Below are positions 34,285 through 47,290 of a stretch of 64,000 nucleotides of DNA, one piece after another. The DNA lies in contig JAPVLO010000123.1 of the NCBI GenBank assembly GCA_027257055.1, forward strand, positions 3,162,001-3,226,000. Reading direction: 5' to 3'. A program made the translations under genes and the position numbers. Each line of letters opens with the position of its first letter. The stretch's first letter is position 1. The DNA comes from Cephalopachus bancanus (taxonomy: Eukaryota; Chordata; Mammalia; Primates; Tarsiidae). The notes under the pieces are model-generated. The model was not told where the DNA came from, did not search any database, and saw only the letters and a program-made list of their open reading frames with translations.

Positions 34285-34445
34285 GGCTCTGTACTTACTG
34301 CTAACAACTCTATGAAGTAAGTATAATTATTGGGCCTACTTGACAAAGAAGGAAAGCAAGACTTAGGTTACATTATTTGCCTAAAGTTGCACATGGATTT
34401 GAATCGAGGTCTGACTATACACTCTTAACTTCTAACATACTGCTT
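34285..34445 (-). repeat. MIR-type SINE
   Basis: tctgtacttactgctaac, aactctatgaagtaagta, cctaaagttgcacatgg. Confidence 0.6.
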
Positions 34446-34689
34446 TTTCACTGTTAAAAAGGTATTATTTTAAAAAATTGTGTTTTTTCTGATGTACAGT
34501 GAAGCCAGTTTTCCATGTCTATAAACCATTTACATGACTCCTTTGTAAATTACTTGTTCATGTCTTTTTAATAATTTTTTATATTATGTTCATATTTTAA
34601 TTATTTGTTGATGCTCTTTATATAACATGACATTAGCCTTTTATGTCTGCTACTCAATTTTCTCTCCGTTTTTCATTTTTTACTTTTTA

Positions 34690-36370
34690 TTTAATACACG
34701 TTGCTTTTCTACTTACAAATTTTAAAAAATTAAAGGTATAGTCTAGTAAAGTGACAAAGTAGCACTATTCCTAAAGTTTACAAAACTTCAGAGCTGGGAA
34801 GAACTTTTGCGGTTATGTAAGGTTTACTTAATGTTCCTGTGAGAAAGAAGAGACCTGGAGAGTGAGATGCCTGTTCTGTGGGGAAAACAATCGGTACAAC
34901 CTCCTTCAGGACAAATTGCATGTTATCTTGTGATCTTTGTGTATGGGTGGAGAAAAGACGCTTGAGCAAGTTAACAAACACAATTTCAAAAACAGAATCT
35001 CATGCCTTTATCTTGACAGCTCCTTCATTAAGAGTTAGGTTCGTTTAATGATTCAATGAGCTTATCTCATAGAACATCAAAGCTGGACATTTTAGATCAT
35101 CTGGTACCAATGATTCAATTAAATTAACAATGAAAAGTTAAAAATTAGCAATTGAATTTGGTAGGAAACCCCAGTATGAACATATGTTCCACTTCTGTCC
35201 AGGCTCATGGGCAAATTTCCAACCGGTCCTGCTCAGGGCTGCTTTGGTCTGGGATGTGGCTTTCCCTTCATGTCCCTGTGCCCATAGTGTGATCTCCACC
35301 CTCCGTTCAGGAACTGTTACAAGCATCCAAGACTCTGCTCCAGATATCTCTGATAGTAGACATCGTGGGAGCGGGGGTGGGGCGGGGTGGTGTACCCCGG
35401 AAAAGAGCTGCACGCCAAGTCTCTTTCTCTTAGTCCGTGCAGAGAGACCTCCATCTCCTCCACACTTTCCATTTCGTCCTGGGCAACCTCTTCTACCTGA
35501 CTCACCCTCGGACTTGCCCTTTCCTCCCCAGCCCCTCTCCTTTAATCTTTTCAGTAGAACAATGTACGCTGCAACCAGGAAAGTTTCTCTGCTTTAGTAT
35601 CTACTGAGACAGTAAAAAAATGACCCATGCAAAAGGTCTGAGGAAATTAAACAAAACAAACAAAAAAATCACACTTTGAGAGCGCATCCCTGCCGCAGAC
35701 AAAGCATTTAAAAACAGGGTTGTTGTGGGATGCAGTTCATGCCCCCATCCCACTCCAGCCCCACCCCTGCCCAGCAGTAGCAGTGCCTATGAAACAACCT
35801 CCTGGGGCCAAAAGGCTCCCCATGAAAGTTAGACCAGTGATACAATCCACTTCCTCATTTTATCTCTGGATGTTGAGCCCAGAGAGAGAAACAGACTTGC
35901 CTAAGGTCGCTCGGTAAGTTGTTTGACCAGGTCTTAAGTGCAGCTGACCCATCTAGTCTTTCTCCAGGCCAGTGTTTTCACCAGCTAAGCAGAAATAAAG
36001 AGACATCAACTCAAAAATCACCTTTTTACTAAGAAAAAAATCCACAAAACACAGAAACAAATGATGTGATGAGCCCGTGTACCCCTCTACAGTTTTAGCA
36101 ATGATAAACACAGGTGTACACAGTGAATTTAAAGCTGCCAGCCACTCTCTCTAGCAGTGTCTGTGAGCTAGCTGGAAAGGAGATTGGGGTAGAGAGAACA
36201 AAGCAACTTCTTAAGTCTCAGCACTCTGTGGCAGAGGCTGGGGGCTGGCTAGGTGGGCGGGTGTGAGAGACGTTCTCTTGCCTTATGGCTCCAACAACTG
36301 ACCACAAATAATTCAGACCCACCCTTGCATCCTGCTGGACTGATTTTAGCTCCTTCAAGTGGCATTTCAT
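34690..36370. other. Unique non-coding DNA
   Basis: No transposon or gene recognised. One open frame (35184-35597, plus) is 137 codons of low-complexity Ser/Pro-rich sequence without features and is treated as chance. Confidence 0.4.
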
Positions 36371-37815
36371 ACCTTAATTCCAGTACTTTTGGTGGGGGGA
36401 GTAAATCCCTTTAGATTTTCAACTTGCTTGATCATGTTTGCTGTGAATAAATACAGTTTTACTTCCTCCTTCCCACTGTACACACTTTCTATTTCATCTC
36501 CTTGTACTAGTACCCTGGTCAGAACCACAAGTACAATGTTGAATACAAGTGAGAGCTTGTTTTGTTTCCAGTCTTGGAAAGTGTTTAGTATTTCACCATT
36601 AATTATAATCATAGCTGTAGATTTTTTCCTAGATGCCCTTAAAAGTTATCTTCTAGTCTTAGTTTTCTGAGATCTTTTATTTGAGTGGGTGTTGAATTTT
36701 CTTACATGTTTTCTCTGAACCTATTAAAATGAGCACTTTCCCCCCCCTGTTTATTCTGTTAATATACTGAATTGCACTGGTCTTCAAGTGTTAAACCAAC
36801 CTTGCATTTCTGAAATAAACCCTACTTGATCATATTGTATTATCTCTTATGTATTGTTGGATTCAATTGCTAACATTCATTAAGAATGTCTGTGTTCATG
36901 TGCACTAAGGAGTAGAGTTACATAATTTTCTCTTCTTGAATGTTTTTGAGTGGCTTTAGTATCAAGATAATGCTGACCCCACAAAATGAGTTGAGGATTA
37001 TCCCCTCTTTTTCTACTTTCTGAAAGTATTTGTATGGAATTGATATTACTTCTGCTTAAGATGCTTGGTAGAATTTATCAGTGGAGTCACTTGGGCCTGA
37101 AGTGCTTTTGTGAGAAGGTTTAAATTATAAATTCAATTTTTAAAATAAATATAAGGCCATTTAGATATTGTTTCATCTTGTGTCAATATTAATGTTATTT
37201 TTAAAAGAAATTTGTTTTCATCAAAATTGTCAAAGTTAAGTTGTTAAAATATTCCATTATTTTTAAAAATGTCTGAAGGAACTAGTGATGCATCCTTTTA
37301 ATTTTCAATATTAGTAATTTCTATTTATTCTTTTCTTTTTTATTCTCTCTCTTATTCCACCCCAACACCTTCTCTTTGAATAGTCTAACTTGAAATTTAT
37401 CATTTTTATTGATCTTTTCAAAGAACCACATTTTGGTTCCATTAATTTTCTTCTTTGTTTGCATATTTTCTATTTCACTTGTGTTCACTCTTATCTTTTT
37501 TCCCTCCTTATACTTACTTTGAAATTAATATCTAACTCCTCTAATTTCTTAAGGTATACACTGTAGACCTTTCTTCTTTTCTAATACAAGCATCTGAAGC
37601 TAGACATTTTCCTTTAAACTCTGCTTTATCTGCAGGCCACAAATTTTTATATGTTGTATGTTCATTATAATTTAATTCAATCTATTTTCTAAGATTTCTT
37701 TTAATGTCTTCCTTGACCCATAGGTTATTTAGAGTGTGTTTAATTTCCATATTATTTGGAGGTTTTCCAGGTATTTTTTGTTATTGATTTGTTCCCCTTT
37801 CCTGCTCTGTGATCA
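36370..37815 (-). repeat. Ancient L1 ORF2 remnant
   Basis: Antisense ORF2-type sequence: ccttgcatttctgaaata, aaccctacttgatcat, gtatttgtatggaattga, tggtagaatttatcag, tcacttgggcctgaagtg. Frames are broken throughout. Confidence 0.8.
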
Positions 37816-37919
37816 GAATACCTGTAGGATAAGTTCTCAGAATTACTAATTGCTACGTCAAAGAGTATCTGCAATTGTAATTCTGAGAAATATTGCCAAT
37901 TTACCTTCTATAAGCATTG
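37816..37919 (+). repeat. Copy of an L1 3' UTR segment (direct repeat, copy 1)
   Basis: Identical to 39752-39855 except for one base (gctacgtc versus gctaggtc). It sits abruptly next to antisense L1 ORF2 sequence. Confidence 0.9.
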
Positions 37920-38703
37920 CGTCTCCAGGTAGAAAGCTGGGATGGAGTCACATTTCCCATGTTTCTCTTCTAAATAAAATACAGAACAGACACTGACATT
38001 TGAATTTTAAATACTCAATGAACATGTTTTAGTAGGATTATGTCTTAAATATTGCACAGGATACACTCATACTAAAAATTACTCATTATTTATCTAAAAT
38101 CCATATTCAACTGGCATTCTGTATTTTTATTTGCTAAATCTAGCAACACTATTCAGGGACCATGCAGTTCTATGCTACCTGTTGTGGAATGTCTGTAAAC
38201 AGTTTATTCATGTCTTTTTTTTTTTTTTCCCTTCCAGTTTTCTAGTTGACAACAGTGGGAAGCAAAGTTTGATAAAGTCTTGTACCAGTTATTCCATCCT
38301 GGTTAGAGGTAGAAGTCTCATATCTCCCTCTGAAGCAAGTGACATTGAGTTCCTGAAAGGGCATCTCTGTTCAAAACCACATAGATTTGAATCTTAATTC
38401 ATCTAAAGCAGCACTTTCACAAGATACTCCATGAAAAAAGGTTTTTCGTCAAATGTATTTGAGCAATGGTGCATTCTCTATTTTCCCTGAGACTTACAAT
38501 GCCCATCAGCCTACATAAGATTTGAGAAAGTTCTGCCTAATTAAACTTCATTTTATTTAAATCAATAGCTTCCAATTATATTTGAACACCAGGACTTTTT
38601 GGTTTTATTTTATGTAATACTGTAAGAGATATAAATTTCAGTGACCATAAATTCATTCAAGTTGTGACTTTAAAAAATGTCTTCTGTAACTTAATCTAAC
38701 TTA

Positions 38704-39285
38704 TGAGGGGGGACCCAAAAAACCCAGGAATCTATTTATAAAAGATGGTACATTTATTCTTACATGTTTAAACTTCAGTCACCTTCAAAGTACTCGCTGT
38801 CTGATGCAATACCTTGATCAAGATGCCTTTTACACTGCTTAAAACAATTTTTTAACTCATCAATTTTGATACCTTTGAATGCTTCTGTCATATTTGGTTT
38901 CACTTCTTCCACATCGGCCAAACATTTCACTTTGAGGACATTTTTCATCCAGGGAAACAATGAAACAGTCCCTCAGGGCCAGATCAAGTGAATAGGGAGG
39001 GTAAGTTATGGGAGTCATGCTGTTTTTGGTCAAAAACTACTGAACACTCAGTGTTGTGTGGGCAAGTGCACTCAAAAATACCCATCACGAAATGGGCAAA
39101 CACATCGAAAGAATGCTCCTCCCCCCCAAAAAAATTCACTGACGTCAAACACAACTTCTCATAACAACGCTAGCTGGTACACTGAGGCCAATGGATTCCT
39201 AGGACACTTATATAGCGGGGGAAGCCAGTACTACAGGGGGCCGATTTTCCAAAAGATAATTCCGGGTACTTTTGGGTCCCCCTGG
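38704..39285 (-). mobile_element. Internally deleted mariner-family transposon with both ends
   Basis: TA target duplications flank it (38702-38703 and 39286-39287). The terminal inverted repeats resemble each other: TGAGGGGGGACCCAAAA at the left and CCAGGGGGACCCAAAAG read inward from the right. The minus strand keeps the last part of a mariner transposase: PPYSLDLALRD around 38960-39000, where the third catalytic Asp of the D,D34D triad is expected. After a one-base frameshift comes KNVLKVKCLADVEEVK and the C-terminus YFEGD. The 5' part of the transposase, with the other two catalytic residues, is missing, so it is immobile by itself. Confidence 0.85.
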
Positions 39286-39559
39286 TATATCTTGATCTCA
39301 CATTCTCTTAATGATATAGAGTTTTACATTTCCCTAAAAGATTTTTCACTAGTTTTCATTGCATTCATATGGTGGCACACTCCTAGAGTATGGTTTTTAA
39401 ATATATACATATTGAAAAATGTTTCTCATTCTATCCTTGGTTCACTCAGTTCTTGTCATCTTTTCAGACATCTACTTTTATTTGTTTCTCTTATGTATCT
39501 TTCAAAATGTCTTTTGCACGTTCAAATGTATTTTCTTATTTCCCCCTCCTCATAAAATA

Positions 39560-40000
39560 CAGCACTCTGATTTTTTTCACTTAACATATTGTGACAATCT
39601 TTTTATATTAGTACCTAGGACAATTTCTCAATTTTTAAAAAATAACTGCATTGCCTTTTCATGTGACTATGTGGGCTGTTTCTATTCCTGTGCTATTATG
39701 AACTATGCTGCAATAAATAACCTTGTGTTTATGTAATTTCTTTCCATAAATGAATACCTGTAGGATAAGTTCTCAGAATTACTAATTGCTAGGTCAAAGA
39801 GTATCTGCAATTGTAATTCTGAGAAATATTGCCAATTTACCTTCTATAAGCATTGTGCAATTTATTTTCATGCTAATAATGTATAAGGCATGCCTATTAC
39901 CCAGTGCCCTTGACAACAGAATGTACTTACACAACTTTTGGATGATTGCCAATCTGATAGGTGAAAAACAGTAGCTCAGTGCACTTTTACTAAAAGTCAG
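39560..40000 (+). repeat. Ancient L1 3' UTR
   Basis: cttaacatattgtgacaa, gaactatgctgcaataaa, tacctgtaggataagttc, attgctaggtcaaagagt, attgccaatttacc follow the L1M 3' UTR. Confidence 0.8.
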
Positions 40001-40649
40001 TTATATTTCCCACGTCTATTTTTCTATTGAATGGCTTGTCTTTTTTTTACTTATTCTTGTACACGGTTCCTTACTTGTCTTTTTATTATTATTTTTCTTT
40101 TCTGGGGACGACTTGCAGAAATTTTTTAACATTTTTATTTCATGAAGCGTATCAATCTTTTCTTTTATGCCATCTTGGTTTTGAGTCATAATTAGAATGA
40201 TCTTTGCCCTTCCAAGATAATAAAGACATCTTCTAATGATTTTTCCTAAAATTCTTATGACTTAACTTTAAAAATCTAAACATTTGAGCAACTTTTAATT
40301 TTCCAGGTGTGGGATATTTATTATTTTGTTTAATTTTCCATGTGTGAGATGTTTGTTATTTTGTTCTTCCAATTGGTTGTATAGTTGTTTCAATTTAACA
40401 CTTTGGACAGTCCATTGTTCTCTGTTGATTTGAGATGTGGTGGCAAAAATTAATAAATTTAGGGAAAATTTAGCCAATTCATATTTTTTCCAGGGAACAA
40501 TAAATGACTTGTTGCCTTTCTCATCTCAACTCCGAAACAGAGTGCAGAAATTATTCTCATGAGTCCTTGTCTTTCTCAAAGTTCTATAGCTCCCCCCAAG
40601 GTCTTGACTTGCCTTGGACAGGAGGATGACACTGGCTGATCTTGTTGGC

Positions 40650-40877
40650 TTTTTTTTTTTTTTTTAGACAGGATCTTGTTCTGTCACCCAGGTTGGAATG
40701 CAGTGGCCATCATAGCTCACTGCAGTCTAGAACTCCGGACTCCAGCAATCCTTCCACCTCAGCCTCCTGAGTAGGTGGGACTACAGTAGGTTGTCTTGAT
40801 CCCCTAGCCTCAAGTGATCCTTTCTCCTTAGCCTCCCAAAGGGCCGGAATTACAGATTTGGGTCACTGCCTCTGGTC
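40650..40877 (-). repeat. Older Alu SINE (AluJ-like), incomplete
   Basis: Poly-T head then gacaggatcttgttctgt, cacccaggttggaatgca, cagcctcctgagtaggtg, and a distal end gcctcccaaaggg plus ggtcactgcctctggtc. It is shorter than full length, with a junction in the middle, and more diverged than the other Alus here. Confidence 0.88.
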
Positions 40878-41249
40878 TTTGTTTGCTCTTAAACCTCTTA
40901 TTCATGACATTTAGGGCTGCCCCTTTTAATCAAAAGCCCAGGTTTTGGAGAACCTTTTACCTCAAACTGTTGCTTTTGCCTTGAGTTTCCAATAACAGTT
41001 TTGAAACTCAAAATTGAAATTGTTCCCTTTCTTTTTCCCTTCTGAACCCTGAGGGCAGTCACCTAGAATGCTGGCCACTGCTGTCAGAGTGTGAGGAGGA
41101 ACAGGGCTGGTGGGAAATACTGACCAAAGAGTCCTCAGTCGGTATTTGAAAATAGCCTCACCCCATCACAATATGGTGAGAATGGTACTCCAGAAGTGCT
41201 GGTTAGAAGTTTGAGATGTTTCTGTCATTTCTTGTATCATTGGAAATGT

Positions 41250-41510
41250 GAAGGCTTCATTCTAGTCCTGGCTTTTCCAGGTCACCTTAGGGAGACAGTG
41301 TGACTTCCCCTCTTCCAGCCTCAGTTTCCACATCTGCATTGCCATTCTCCCAGGCTATCTGTGTGAATCCAAATAGGACACAAAGGCAAAAGCGCTTTGT
41401 AGGCCTGAAAGGGCTGTACACATGTAAGGTATTACTATTATCTTCATACTCATCAGGAACATTTATTGAGGGCCCCTGTGCTTCGAACACCATTCCAAGG
41501 CATCTGTTCT
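41250..41510 (+). repeat. MIR SINE
   Basis: ttccaggtcaccttaggg, gacttcccctcttccagc, ctcagtttccacatctgc, tattactattatcttcat. Confidence 0.7.
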
Positions 41511-41559
41511 CACACATAACAAATACCTCTTTGAGATGTTTTTAATTGCACGTTCGCTT

Positions 41560-42480
41560 CCCTTCAGACCTGATTCATTTCTGATCTGAGCAGCAACAAA
41601 GGGAGCTTTTATTGCCGAGGTTCATTTCTGGAAATTAAATTTCCATTTTCAACACTAATGCTACTGTAATTCGCAGTGGTTTCTGTCTCTTTTTATTGTG
41701 TCTGACAGCGACTAGCCAATCGGCGTAAGTGGCTGAATATGAGTATGTAAATGTACGACATAAAAAGACATTTTTGAAAAGCAGGGGAAAGAACAACATT
41801 TAAAGTAGGAAATTAGAGCAGTCACTGGATCCCACACCATGGTTAATGAGTGCGCAGAAAGCAAACAGTTTCTGGCTCTGGGACTTCGAGCGTTACGGCC
41901 AGGGCAACACTTCTCCTGTTTTTAGAAGGAAATCAGTAATAGCCTCCACACACGGGAAGCCTTCAGTTTGCATTTTTTAGTGCCTCCAGGGAGGACAGGG
42001 TTTCTGGTTTCAAATCTGTTAAATTTTTCTTTAAAAGACGGGTTTTGTTCAGAAACCCAAACAAAAATTAGCATATGAAGAATATATGCAGGTCACGCAT
42101 TTGCCCTGGTGCTCAAAGATTTCTTCAAGCGTAGCTTGCAAAACATCAGTGGGTTCCCCAGAAGCAGGGTGGGACTGGGTCACTTTTACTTAATTATGTA
42201 AAAATCTCTTAAAAGCCCCACACCCTGTTTCTATTAAGTATTGTGTATATAAAATCTGGCAGAATGCCCATCAATAAGTTAAAATGGCCATTCCTAGGTG
42301 GGGAGTTATGAGAGAGTTTAATTTTCTTTCTCTTGTGTATATGTTTTCTGCATTTTCTACGACAGAAGAGTATGGCTTTGGAAAGGAGAAAAAATAGGAA
42401 CTATTTTACACAAGGGAAAATGAAAAGTGATCAATAGTTTTGCTTCTTTATTTTGCTGCTGGTCACACAAATACAACTTT
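41560..42480. promoter_or_regulatory. Candidate CNE
   Basis: Nearly 0.9 kb with no identifiable repeat. It includes TAAT-rich words and an ACTAATGCTACTGTAATT stretch near 41655. Candidate distal enhancer from texture and locus only. Confidence 0.3.
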
Positions 42481-43289
42481 ACACAAATGTAACCTCAACT
42501 CAGTTCAGATTAATAAATACACTTTTACTGAGGACCTACTAAGTGCTTGGCACTGTGCTTTTCTTTTGTCTCCAGTATTCATCTTTTTTTCCTCCTATTA
42601 CAAGTGAGTCTTTCTGAGTAGCCCCTCATGCCCTCCAAAGACTGAATAGCTATGGGAAGCTGATATATATGTAATGTAGGAAATTAGAAAAAATTAAAAA
42701 AACCTTTCCTCCTTCATGTAAATACAGGCTGTTGTGTCATATTTAGAATATTCTTGGTGTTAGAAATACTACTCCTAAAAAAGTGTTTATGCAATTAAAC
42801 TTAGGAACATGATGGTCCTGGAGTCATGATTTTGTCCCACCTTGCTGTGTGAGCTTGGGCAAATCACTTCAAGTTGTGAGTCAACATTGACTTAGTAGTT
42901 GGGATTAGATTTTGAGAACTGGGACCAGGAGTGGGGTGTCCAACCATGAAAAATGAAGAATGAGGCAGACGAACTCATTATGGATTGCTAAGCATCAGTG
43001 GGGGAGATGGCTTGCTGTTCACCAAAAATCCACTTTTCTTCTTCCCCTTCAAGATCCTACCCCTTCCTCTGCTCTTCCTTGTCCTCCTCCTTCACCTTTT
43101 TGTTCCTTTCCCTACTCCTTCTATTTCTTCCTGGTTACAGAGCTGGGCCCATTCCTTTATCTCCCCTGCTGCTAGCTCTAGTTTTCTGATGGAATGAGAA
43201 TAGAAGTGACATGTGCCTTTTGGGGCCAACGATACATGGAGGTAGTGTGTCCTTCTCTGCTCTCTTCCCACTTCCTCTGGCTGGATGCA

Positions 43290-43515
43290 GGTAACGGGCA
43301 AGACCTGGAGATGGTGGAGCCACACAGCAGAAAGAGACAAGGTACCTGAATCACTGCATGGAGGAAAGCTCCCATGAATCAGGTTCATTCAGCTACGGCT
43401 ATGACATATGGAGATGTCAAGGTCAACTGTGTTTGAAGCATCATGTTTTCGGGTCTGTTTGTTACCACAGCCTGCCTAACCAAAGTAGAATCAAGCATCA
43501 ACCTCAAGAGCTTGG
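43290..43515. repeat. Ancient repeat fragment, unassigned
   Basis: gtctgtttgttaccacag plus cctgcctaaccaaag is a typical terminus of an ancient mammalian LTR/MER-like repeat. Confidence 0.4.
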
Positions 43516-44369
43516 GGCAGGACCAGTAGTGTAGAGCCAAGAATTGGGTGACAGGGTCTGTGTGGTGCCCTAGATTGATATATAGGGTGATAATAAATGA
43601 GATGAGGACCAAATTGTGGGGGCCCCATGCCTAGCCTTTATTAATTTGTGGGGATTTTTCAGAGTCAGGTGTTTTATACAGTTAGTTCCTCTGGCTTTGT
43701 TTCCTCATCTGTAAAATGGAGGTATTGGACAAGATCAAGAATAACAAGTGGACTTATCTTGAGGGCCAACACTGATAGATTGGGCAGGGTAACGTAGATC
43801 ACTGTGTTGAGAAGGATTCTGAGGTTAGGTCAGAGATCTGCAGGAAAGAGTACCATAACCACTTAGTGGTACAGGCATGGGAAGGAGAGAAGGAACATGC
43901 ACAACAATGGCTCCCATAGTATGCTAACTGTTCTCTGACATCCACGAGTTTCACCATGGGCAGGTGCTTCAGGGCTGGAGTGGCAAATGTGTCCACCTGA
44001 GGGTGACCTCGGAGACAGGTGGAGGTTGATCCATCTCTAGTGAGACCCTTAGTTTAGCAGTTTTAACTTCAAAGATACCCATTTGTCTTTTGTATATGTG
44101 GAAATTCTGTTCAGGTTTTCATCTTTTATTTTGTTCTGGATTATTCTGAAAGAGCTCAGTAAAAAGAAATACTAGTGAATTTGACATTGGGAAAAGGTTT
44201 CAATTGGGTCTTAATTAGGTCAGACTGACTCAGCTGAAGATCTTTTAAAAAATGGAAAGGACGGGGTCAGAGCCCCTAGAGTGAGCGAATAATCTTTACA
44301 CACCTTGAAGAGATAAGCCATCCCACCTAGGTGATCCAGAGGAGGAAAATGAACTCATGTTTTCAAAAC

Positions 44370-44560
44370 CCAGGAGTGTTGTATCATGCAGTTAGGCCTG
44401 GTGACCAGGAGGCAGGGGTCCAGCTCCAACCTTGTCACCAGTTTGCTGTGTGGCCTTACACAACTGACATCCCCTCTCTGAGCCTTAGTTCCCTCATCTG
44501 TAAAACAAGGTTTTGGACTAGATGAGTGGCTTTTGAAAGGTGTTGCTTGGATCCCAAAGA
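44370..44560 (+). repeat. MIR SINE
   Basis: accagtttgctgtgtggc, ctctctgagccttagttc, cctcatctgtaaaacaag. Confidence 0.85.
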
Positions 44561-44829
44561 TTCAGAGATGATGCATGGGATGGGAGTGGGGTATGGCTGA
44601 GAGTGGGGTCCTAGAGTGCCTTTTCTCATTTCACAAGAGTGACATCGTCCCTTGTATCTCCTCTATGCATGGGCAAAAGTGTGGTGCCCGGTGATCTCCT
44701 TCCCACTCTGCAGCTGGGAGACTCCTCCCTTGTGGGGTTGATGTGTCTGGCTGCAGCAAGCCCTGGGGGCCTGAGCAGAGGAGGGAGTGAGCTGGGGGCT
44801 ACTCCAGTAACCATGGCTGCCATCTGAAC

Positions 44830-45035
44830 GCCACACAGCTGCCTAAATATTTTGCCTATGGTTTGGTTCATCTTAATTAAAGGGGAGCTCTCATTCTGCC
44901 TTTGGTTTTTGTGGGTTTGCCCCACCCCGGCTTGATATTAAATCCCCAAGTGCAGCTGTGGCTCATTTCTGGCTGCATTTGGACTTGATGCTATTAGTGT
45001 AATTGTAGTGGTGGAATTCACATATTAATTATAAT
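44830..45035. promoter_or_regulatory. Candidate CNE
   Basis: Unique sequence between two MIRs with ATTAAT/TAATTAT words and no repeat match. A weak enhancer candidate. Confidence 0.22.
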
Positions 45036-45199
45036 AATGAATACAGTGTTGTGTTTACAAACCACTTGAAATTTTAAAATTAATTTCACCTATATTAACC
45101 CATTTACAGACAGATAATCCATCCCATTCTGCCTTTTCTTCTTTTGTTTTCTTTCATTGCCATTGTGATGTGCAGTCATATTTTACTAAAAACACCAAC

Positions 45200-45415
45200 C
45201 TTGAATCAAGGCAATAATGGTTTGAATCTTGGCTCCATCATTTACTAGCTATGTGACCTGGGACAAGTTACTTACTCTCTCTGAACTTCAATTTCCCAGT
45301 CTGTAACACAGCACCTGCCTCATGGCTATTGTTAGGCTTAAATGATATAAAATATGCAAAGTGCTTAGAATAGTGCCTGGCATGTGCTTAGTGCTTTGTG
45401 AGTATTCACCATTAG
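45200..45415 (+). repeat. MIR SINE (well preserved)
   Basis: tttgaatcttggctccat, catttactagctatgtga, cctgggacaagttactta, aaagtgcttagaatagtg, cctggcatgtgcttagtg. Confidence 0.92.
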
Positions 45416-46554
45416 TTTTTGAAATAAAAAGTTAAAAAAATAAGAAGCAAATAATTGTTAAGAAAAACTTGACATTTATCCTGTCTCACCTGTGCACTCT
45501 TAACAGGGTGATAACATGCACAAGGGGGCAAACATTGATTCTTGGAAGGGGTAAAACACCCAACTCTTTGTTTATCACTATAAAGGACAGATACACATAC
45601 AGTGTGTTAGCAGATATACTATGTAGCTGTTTATTTAAACTTCCATGAGGAGACACTCCTAATCCCTTTCCCAGGGTAATACCTGGCTCAATGTGTGTCC
45701 TTCCAGACCCCTAAAAATTCGAGTTACTTTGCAACAGAACTGTTTCTGTGCTCTGAAATGTGCTTGTTTCTCCTGATTTATTATGGCTACCTTTCTATGG
45801 TGCAAATGCATACAGGATGCACTCTGTGATGACGTGCCATGATTAGCCACCCTCGATGCATGATCTCCTGCCTATGGGTACAGAGACAGACTCCAGTGAA
45901 CAGGTGTTCTGGAATGCAGGGTCGGATTGCTACAAGTGCAACTGTGGGATGGGAGTGGCCGTACTTTTAAAGTTTTAATAGCGCCTGTCAAACTACTCAT
46001 TTGATCATCACAAGAATTCTAAGCATGGTCACTGGATGTGGAAACCAGCTCAGAGAGGCTGTAGCATGCGTGGCAGAGAGGAAGCAGCCCAACAGGCTTA
46101 GACTTCACATCCTCTGTCCCATAGAGGCAGGTAAACATCCGCAGGAGTCTCACCTTTGGGCTTTACCTGAAGGGTGAGAGGTCTCCCCGGCACGCCCCTG
46201 ATCAGCTTGCTGTGGGTCTTTACTTCTCCCACCTTGTTGCTTGAGGAAGACACTCTGTGCTGTGAGGTTTGAAAGAAATGCAGGAGGTTGACGACTCCAG
46301 ATGGGCAGTGAGGCTGCTGGGATTCCCAGGGAGACACCCTTCTCCCCAGAGGGAGCTTCACGCCTATTGCTCCCCCTCATGTGTATACATCATATTCACT
46401 TCATCCCGCAAATAGACCCTTGCGCGTTTCCTGGTTTTCTTCCATCGACTCATTAAACCCTTATCACGACCACTACTTGAAACTTTGCGTAACCTACACC
46501 CGACTCTTATTGACTCCTCTTAAAGTGCTCATGGCACATTTAACCTGACCCAAC

Positions 46555-46705
46555 TTTCTAAAACAAGACTTCTCAAATGGTAATGTGTTTGTGAGTCACC
46601 AGGGATCTTGTTAAAGTGCAGATTCTGATGGAGCAGATCTGGGGTAGGAGGGATTTGGCCTTTCTAACAAGCTCCTGGGCGACTAAGAACACTCAGAGTA
46701 CTGGG
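46555..46705 (+). repeat. MER5-type hAT fragment
   Basis: acttctcaaatggtaatg, tgagtcaccagggatctt, gttaaagtgcagattctg, ctaacaagctcctgggc. Confidence 0.7.
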
Positions 46706-46968
46706 TTAAACAAAAACAAGATGAAGCACTCCTGGCTCTCGATGGGATCATGAAGTAGGGATCATTCCTCCTATTCCTTCCACCAAGGCAGAGACCCCTG
46801 GTGGAGGCTGCCTCTGATCTCAGTGTTTCCCTCACTCTTGGTTTCCCCAAAGGGCCAGGCTTCCTCTAACCATTGTGGAAAGGACCAGCCTGTGCTTAAT
46901 CAGAGGAGGTGTGTGCCCATGTACTCCAGTCAAGAAAGTGCAAGAAAATGGACTTTGTACTCTACCCC

Positions 46969-46969
<1 letters not shown>

Positions 46970-47007
<38 letters not shown>
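46970..47007. repeat. (CA)n microsatellite
   Basis: CA dinucleotide run of about 18 units. Confidence 0.95.
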
Positions 47008-47012
<5 letters not shown>

Positions 47013-47114
47013 CTTCTTTCCAGGTACTGGCTTTGGATGTCATTTGCAAGCTGCTACTTAGGGGTTAAGTATTGCCCTCTTTTTCTGAAACAGGGATACT
47101 AAAAATGACCAGCC

Positions 47115-47290
47115 TGCCCTGAGAGCCTACTGTGTTTCAGGAAGCCCTCAAAGTACTTGTATGTGCTGCTTCATTTTGTCCTCAAAACCATCTGATGGAA
47201 TAGACACTACTATTGGGCATGTTTATTTCATACAAGGATACTGAGGCCAGGAGAGCCCAGGATCCAGGGTTATGCTCACCCTGTGCCCCT
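47115..47290 (-). repeat. MIR/L2-type fragment
   Basis: gagagcctactgtgtttc, gcttcattttgtcctcaa, catacaaggatactgagg. Confidence 0.6.

Noticed and set aside
39058..39736. Open frames of 105 and 165 codons
   Set aside because: They read through the mariner remnant and L1 3' UTR. Composition is Phe/Ser/Leu-rich from T-rich repeat DNA.
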